NCBI GenBank assembly: GCA_029964075.1
Contig: CM057144.1
Location: 16,143,281 to 16,207,280 of the forward strand
Reading direction: 5' to 3'
DNA from: Patiria pectinifera
Lineage: Eukaryota > Echinodermata > Asteroidea > Valvatida > Asterinidae
DNA: 64,000 nucleotides
In this document: in pieces, positions 58,076 to 64,000 of the stretch
Layout of the letters: every line of letters begins with the position of its first letter
Position numbering within the stretch: position 1 is the first letter of the stretch
Translations under genes and position numbers: made by a program
Notes under the pieces: model-generated
What the model was told of the DNA's origin: nothing
The model's database searches: none
Seen by the model: the letters and a program-made list of their open reading frames with translations, nothing else

Positions 58076-59289
58076 TTGATCTTTCTAATTGTAAATTTCT
58101 CTCAATTTTTTTTTTGATTTTTTTTTTACGACCCCTCTTTCTGTACCCCTCATTTCAGGGGCCCTTCATAACTACATGTACACGATCGGTGGATTCAATT
58201 TTTAAAAGATGTTGACTGAGCAAAAAAACTGCATAAAATACAATACTTTGTTCCTACAATATACAGGTACCTCTCCATTGAAACACAATTAGCAACAATG
58301 TAAACAGCTACAACATTTTGACAAATGTATTCCTGTATTTGTAAGCTGGCATTGTACCATCATAAATGGAGTAGAATGCTCAACGCCAAGTTTAACGTCG
58401 ATATACACCGTACGCGTGTATGATTATTTTTGCTGGTAGGTCGATGGCAGTATGGCAGAACACACCAAATATACAAAAAAATAACACTGAATGGAAAATG
58501 TAGCCAATATGCTTCGCAACTTTTTCAACAACGATGTTACTCAATGATTATATTCTGCAGATTCTAAAAGCTAGACAACCGCCGATCTATGGGGAGAGCG
58601 ACAAATGATAAATAGCAGTTAGGAAAATTGGGCAGACATGAAAATCGATGTTTCAGAGGGAGAAAAAAAACAGTTATCAATCAAGTATCTTTTTATGACC
58701 TAAATAACTAGAGTAAACAAGAATGGGATTGAAATTTGTTTTCAGGGCATAAGAGACTTTATTGTCCCCGTTTCTGGCCTGATTCCCAAAAAAATATTTG
58801 GGTGTTTTTTTATCGTAAAGTTTCAAATGATCAATGTTCCTGTCACCACTTTACAAAAAAGGCTGGGCAGAAGGACAATGGGTGTAAGGAAAGTTGTGTA
58901 AATCCTTTGAAGTGGACATTGGATTTGAAGCTGGGAACATGAACGTTAAACCCCAGTGTAAAAAAATGTTCTTTGTCAGCAAACAACTTGTGGTTTAAAT
59001 TCTTGTTTGTGTATTTGTGCATATTGATGTAGTCAAGAATTTGGCACGCACACAGTGAATTAAGTTTATGTGTCCTGCTGTCTGGGCTGATATGATACAT
59101 TGCACATGTATACGTGTAAATGTACTGTAAATGTATGGTTTGAAAATCAAACTTTAATTGTAAGTTTTTTAAATTTTTTTGTTGTGTCTTCTAGACCTTT
59201 AACTCTACTGAAATACCCGGTAGTTCATACACAGAGAGTTTAACAGCATCTTATTGGTACAAGTTATAACCTTACTTTTAAAGTGGAAC

Positions 59290-59510
59290 ACAGAAATTGA
59301 ATGCAGTGAGGTTTGAACCTGCAAGCTCCGGATTGCTGTTCCAGTGCTCTACTGACTGAGCCAGCCAGCCCTGTGCCGATGGTTCCCCGTTTTGTCAATG
59401 TCTTTGTTCAAGGGGTGCTAGTCAGAAGCCATAAACCTGTATATGCCATGTAGATGCTAGCAACATTAGCAATGCTGCCAACCAGGGAAATAGCAAATGA
59501 TGATCACTCA
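59290..59510 (-). mobile_element. composite tRNA-related SINE (type S2), reverse orientation
   Basis: On the minus strand it has TAATGTTGCTAGCATCTACA, GGTTTATGGCTTCTGACTAG, CCCCTTGAACAAAGACATTG, GGCTCAGTCAGTAGAGCACT and GCAGGTTCAAACCTCACTGC, the same order as at 51166-51400. Confidence 0.7.
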
Positions 59511-61002
59511 GAGAGAATACGACTTTGTATTACAAATATTATTACAAAACCTTTGTGGTTCATTTGAAGAAAAAAAAGGCTATTAATCTTGTACAAAATT
59601 TGTGTAATAAGGGACATTTAAAACTTTAATTTTTGTTCGAGCCAGAGTGATTCATACACATGTACACAACTGACATTAGAACATTGCTTCTACATTTCCA
59701 ACAACTTTTAGCAACAGAAATCCTCACATCTATATTTCAGAGATCGGCATTTTCCGGTCTGGTGAGTTGCGCCGCCACAGTTGACATTATTCCAACTGAT
59801 CATTCAAAGTCTTCTGCATGTACATTCCAGAGCAAACATGTAGAGTGGCATCATCCCAGATACCACAAATATTATTGGTGGACATTAATAGCGCTGTAAT
59901 CATGACCAAGATTCCTTGAACTCCCCCTCCCCCTCCCTCCCCCCCAGACAGACAAACATGACACCAACCCTGAGGAGTCAAGACCGACTATTAAAACTAG
60001 GCCCAAGTAAAGACCACAATTATGCCAGACTCCAAATGTCACAGAGATCTCTAATTACATGTCAACAATTTCCGCTGCAGACTTCATCACGGTCGTCAAT
60101 ATTGGCACCGGTTGTTCCAAAATTCCTACGTCCCAAAAACCAGTTGGGGGGAAATCCATTAAGGAAGGGTGCTCCCCTCCCCCCCCCCCCCCCGGAAAAA
60201 AAAAGGGAAAAAAGAAGAAGAAGGGAAGAAAGAAACTAGAAGTTTATCATGCAATTGGCAGAGGTTATTTCTTCAGAATGTGGGCGATGAGAGATGCAAG
60301 TAAGCCACGGTTGTTGATTCAGACTCCGTTCTCTTTTGTGGAGACTTCATGTTGGCCTGATTTTCTCAAAAGGAGGGGGGGGGTTTGCTTCATGGCCAAT
60401 GGCCCCAATAATGTTCCAAATGTGTTTTGAAATCATTCCTTGTCTGAGAGAACGCAGCGTTTCATTTTGTTATTTCAAATCAATTTTTCTCATTTTCTTT
60501 TTTATCCAGGACGGTAATACTTCAATCAATCATTAAACTCGGGACGTCATTTTGTTACGAAGTGAATGATTAAAAAAAAATGTAGAAACAATCTGGATGG
60601 GAAGTGAAGTGCACGTACCGGCATTTACCCAGACCTATTAACCCAGATACATACAAACGATTGACATATATATACATGCATGTACACAGCAACATAGTGC
60701 AACGTGCATTGAGTTTCAGACAAAAATTCAACCTACTGTTTACAGCTGAACGACAGACGGGAATGATACGCGCAGGAAAGAGTCACACTAAAGAAGGAAC
60801 ACTTTTTTTTTAGACAAAAGGTCAGGCTTTTGGTTTAAAGGTACCGTCAAAATAGATTCTACTGGAAAATTAGGGTCTAATTGCTTTTAAAAAAATGCAT
60901 GAATGGAAATATTTGAATTATTGAATGTAATCACAAACAACTAAATCTCATTAGAATGAAGAGAAAACTGTAATTATAACCATTAAATCTAGAATATATA
61001 CG

Positions 61003-61015
61003 TGACCTTTGACCC
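61003..61015. promoter_or_regulatory. DR1 nuclear-receptor motif
   Basis: TGACCTTTGACCC is two AGGTCA-type half sites spaced by one base, the HNF4/COUP-TF/RXR type. Confidence 0.3.
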
Positions 61016-61619
61016 AAACTTCCTGTCTGTTGACGGCTATGGTGAACTCCCTACAGCATAGGACTTCTACGAAAAACTGATCATCTGGCTGCTACATTAC
61101 TGACAAATTATTTATGGTTCGACCCGGTCGGTTCAAATACATATGTGCAGCTGTCGAATGAATTGGGAACATTTCTAAATATATTTATTGGGACTTGCGT
61201 AAGACATCACGAGTAACACCCCACCCCAAGAAAAAAAAAAGGGGGGGGGGGGGAAAAGAGGGGAATGTGATTAAAGAAAGAAACAGATGGATGCTGTGTT
61301 TTTTTTCTATGTCTAGAACATTTGTCACTGCTGGGACGTAATAATTACAACTACATATGCCAGACAATGAATTTGCCGTCGTAAAAGACACTGGTACATG
61401 TATGAACATTTGAACTTATAATTTTATCAGCTCATGTGGATAGGTTGGTGTTTAGTATTGAATACATGTAAAATATTCAATCTGCATTCTTACCCTATTT
61501 AGTAGCCAGCGTCATGTTACATGTACTGTACACACTAACATTGAGTTGAGTAAACGTTCCACGAAGGATCGTTGTTTTGTTTTTCTACTCTGTCTAGTCT
61601 AGTATGTCTCCCCTATTTA

Positions 61620-62100
61620 CTCACTTGTATTTACCACGGCACCAGGCTGCACGTACACACGTACCCGAACGGCAAAAAGGCTGAACTCGGATAAAGTCCA
61701 ACGGATTTGTGTATACAGGTATGTCTTGTTTGCTGTTTCTACCACCACGAGGGGGCAAATGCGAACACTGAGTGCAGCGATCTCGCCGGCACAATTGCCG
61801 TCAGGAGTTACAAGCGACAGCCGGTCCAAAGCTATGGTTGTTTGGCGGTCGGTATTCAGACCAGACTACGTATCCTTGAGCAAGTTATCATCTCTCAAAA
61901 ATATAATCTGACAAGGGCTGCTTTATGCGCCCACCAACCTTGCCAAGTTTGTTGGGGGATAAAAAAAACGTAGCCAGGCACAAAAGGTGGGTTAAAGTCT
62001 AGCGCAGTCTCACAAAAGGACATTGTCGCTCTGTCTGAATGGAGCGGCGCTCCCCTGCGACCATTAGCGCACAAACTTTGTGCTGCACCTAACAACTTGG
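61620..62100. promoter_or_regulatory. GC-richer island, possible promoter or exon
   Basis: This block is CpG-containing and more GC-rich than its surroundings. A minus-strand frame of about 90 codons (including LSLVTPDGNCAGEIAALSVR) ends near a good donor-like site, ACAA/GTGAGT, at about 61618-61624. A plus-strand frame is open as well. Neither peptide is recognised. Confidence 0.25.
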
Positions 62101-64000
62101 TAGGCCTTGGGGTTCAGGAGAAAAAATAATAAAACCTGAAACTTAATAGGATCCGGCAAGATATATTGTGCTGTCCATTTTTATACCATCAAGATTTAAA
62201 AAAAAAAAAAAAAAAAGTCTGTGGATGGTTATAGCTGTTTTGCTCTTGGCAAAAAAATGTTGTCCCAAAGATTAACTGCCTGTCAAACAGTATTTTGCAA
62301 TTAGGGATTTACCGGAACGTGTTGAATCAAAATTTATAGATTGAAAAAATCCCTGTTTGAAGCGTCTGTAAGTTGGCTGTAATAAACTGCTGTCAATCTT
62401 TGAACAGAAATCACCCTCTTTTTGGAGGGATGACAGTTAGGCATTCCTGGTAATATATTATTTCTAAGTTTTTCAAAACTGTGTCACCAATTCAATCAAT
62501 TTTTGTTTCAATGCCAACTTTGTAATCCATGTAACTTTTCTTTAAGGTGTGTTCAACTGTTTTGCATCGTATAAAGCTGTGATTCGAACAAGACGGAAAG
62601 TTACAGCGACTGTAATGGTTTTAAGCACCAAACACCAAAACTAACTTTTCGGGTCCTTTCAATCAAGTAGCATTTTCCTTTTATAAAACTAAAGCCGTGT
62701 GATATGGCAGATTTGGATGGAAGAAACTTTAACAGTATGAAATCAACTCTCACATACTTAAAAACACAAATTGAAACAGACTTACCAGTTGAAAAGACCT
62801 ACATGTACATTGTTATATCAGAAAGTTTGAAATTTTGTTTAATTTTTCTCACAAAAATGACGACCCGAACATGTACTGCTTTTTAGGGCAATTATTTACA
62901 TTTTGCAGTCTGCTTAATGTATCTCTCCTTCAATAAATTTCATGAAATGCCACTTACTACATGTACATGTAACTAACACCTGTAAGCGATCATGTTATAT
63001 ACTGGGTCGACAAGAAGGACTGCGGCTTTTCAAACAGCAAATCTTGGCTCACAAAATCACCTGCTTCACCCGGCAAAACTGAGTGGTGCAAAATTGTGCA
63101 TCACATTGTAGTTATTTGATTACATGTACTCCATCAGACTACGGCTTATATCTTACATTTTCTGATTTTTTTTTAAATTGAAATGGCACTGTGAAAATGA
63201 AGACTTCCTTTCAGAAAAACAAGAGTGCACAATAAATAATTCTGATGGCTAACATCTCAATAATGCCACGCAGGAAAGTCTTTCAAAAGGAAACAGGATG
63301 AACCCAACAAAACCAATGTGTAATTGGCGAAAATAATTTGAAGATTAATTTTCTGACAAGATGAGGGAGTTCTGGTCATTGAATCTTCTGATGTCGTCAT
63401 CATTTATGTCTACCAATTGTCATGAAATAAAAAAGCTGATCTGTTCCCCGTCTACGAAATATGACCCTCCATCACAAAATCAGTCGGAAGTCGCATGGCA
63501 GTATTTTCAGATACAGCCAATAATACACTGTGTTGCTGGCAAAAACTATCAATTTTAGATTTAGGCGTTAGAAGCTAAAATAATGAATATATTTCACTTT
63601 CAATGAAATTAATTTGCAAATTTCCTTAGGGGTTTATTTGGAAAACTTTATCCACAAATTTCTTGACTTTTAAAAACTTTTAGAGGCCCGAAAATCGGGA
63701 ATTGAAAATACCCGGTATCTGTAACTCCGTCAGATTGTGTCCGACTCCCATTGGACAGCTTATTCAATGTCCTTCCAAAGAGCCAAAATTCCCAGTTTTC
63801 AAAAATTGGTCCAAGTGACTGGTTTTTGTGCTAGAGGGCCAAACAATGATTAATGAAATAAAACAAATACTTGCATACTTGAGGGCCTTTCACTTTATCA
63901 AAATAAATGCCAAAAACATGCATCGAAAAGACAAGACAATATAACTTGAAATGAAAACAATTACATGAAAGTAAATCAAATCTGAAGATATGAGCTGGTT

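Larger units (their letters stand above)
56595..64000. other. upstream region, no identified gene
   Basis: It contains a SINE-like element (57925-58075), a reverse S2 element (59290-59510), a nuclear-receptor DR1 motif (61003-61015) and a GC-richer island (61620-62100). Runs of C/G or A (60178-60193, 61239-61254, 62199-62217) are simple sequence. No zinc-finger exon was found, so the region is either far-upstream MBNL intron or intergenic. Confidence 0.45.

Noticed and set aside
1..64000. CRISPR arrays, operons, ribosome binding sites, insertion sequences, rRNA
   Set aside because: The window is a spliced eukaryotic locus; none of these was seen.

Overview
The window is eukaryotic: AT-rich, intron-dominated DNA with long A/T runs, dispersed MITE-like and tRNA-derived SINE-like repeats, and short coding blocks flanked by GT-AG splice sites. 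Most long open frames are chance. The marine-invertebrate style of the repeats (including very common TACATGTA and ACCGGT palindromes) and the protein sequence suggest an invertebrate deuterostome, perhaps an echinoderm. That taxonomic guess is an inference.

One gene can be identified with confidence: a muscleblind-like (MBNL) CCCH zinc-finger RNA-binding splicing regulator, on the minus strand. In transcript order its exons are 23649-23867 (rest of zinc finger 2 and linker), 16839-16943 and 14421-14597 (linker), 13289-13513 (zinc fingers 3 and 4), 7593-7658 (small cassette with a KKRAR basic motif), 5294-5468 and 1151-1230 (Pro/Gln/His-rich C-terminal region). All junction phases agree and the chain gives 349 codons. 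A possible last exon lies at 958-1035, followed by an AT-rich 3' UTR-like stretch. The exon for zinc finger 1 was not found up to 64000, so the main start probably lies outside the window.

Upstream of 23.9 kb there are several candidate alternative first exons on the same strand. The best is a TATA-box / noncoding exon / coding exon set at 56594-55917 whose coding end is in phase with the zinc-finger-2 exon. Weaker ones are at 31842-31892, 47492-47562, 38337-38431 and 36041-36245. A candidate alternative terminal exon with a very basic tail is at 19125-19235.

The most interesting region is 7593-7862. The 66-nt basic exon is preceded by a 144-nt stretch free of AG, with a good branch-site match about 138 nt upstream, a polypyrimidine tract, seven YGCY (MBNL-type) motifs and a further upstream UG repeat. 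This is the architecture expected of an autoregulated MBNL exon with a distant branch point.

The rest is intron and repeat: a roughly 390-bp element with 22-nt terminal inverted repeats in at least five copies, three tRNA-like SINE types, two other dispersed repeats, a 21-bp minisatellite, several degenerate tandem arrays, and GC-richer islands that may be promoters or enhancers.
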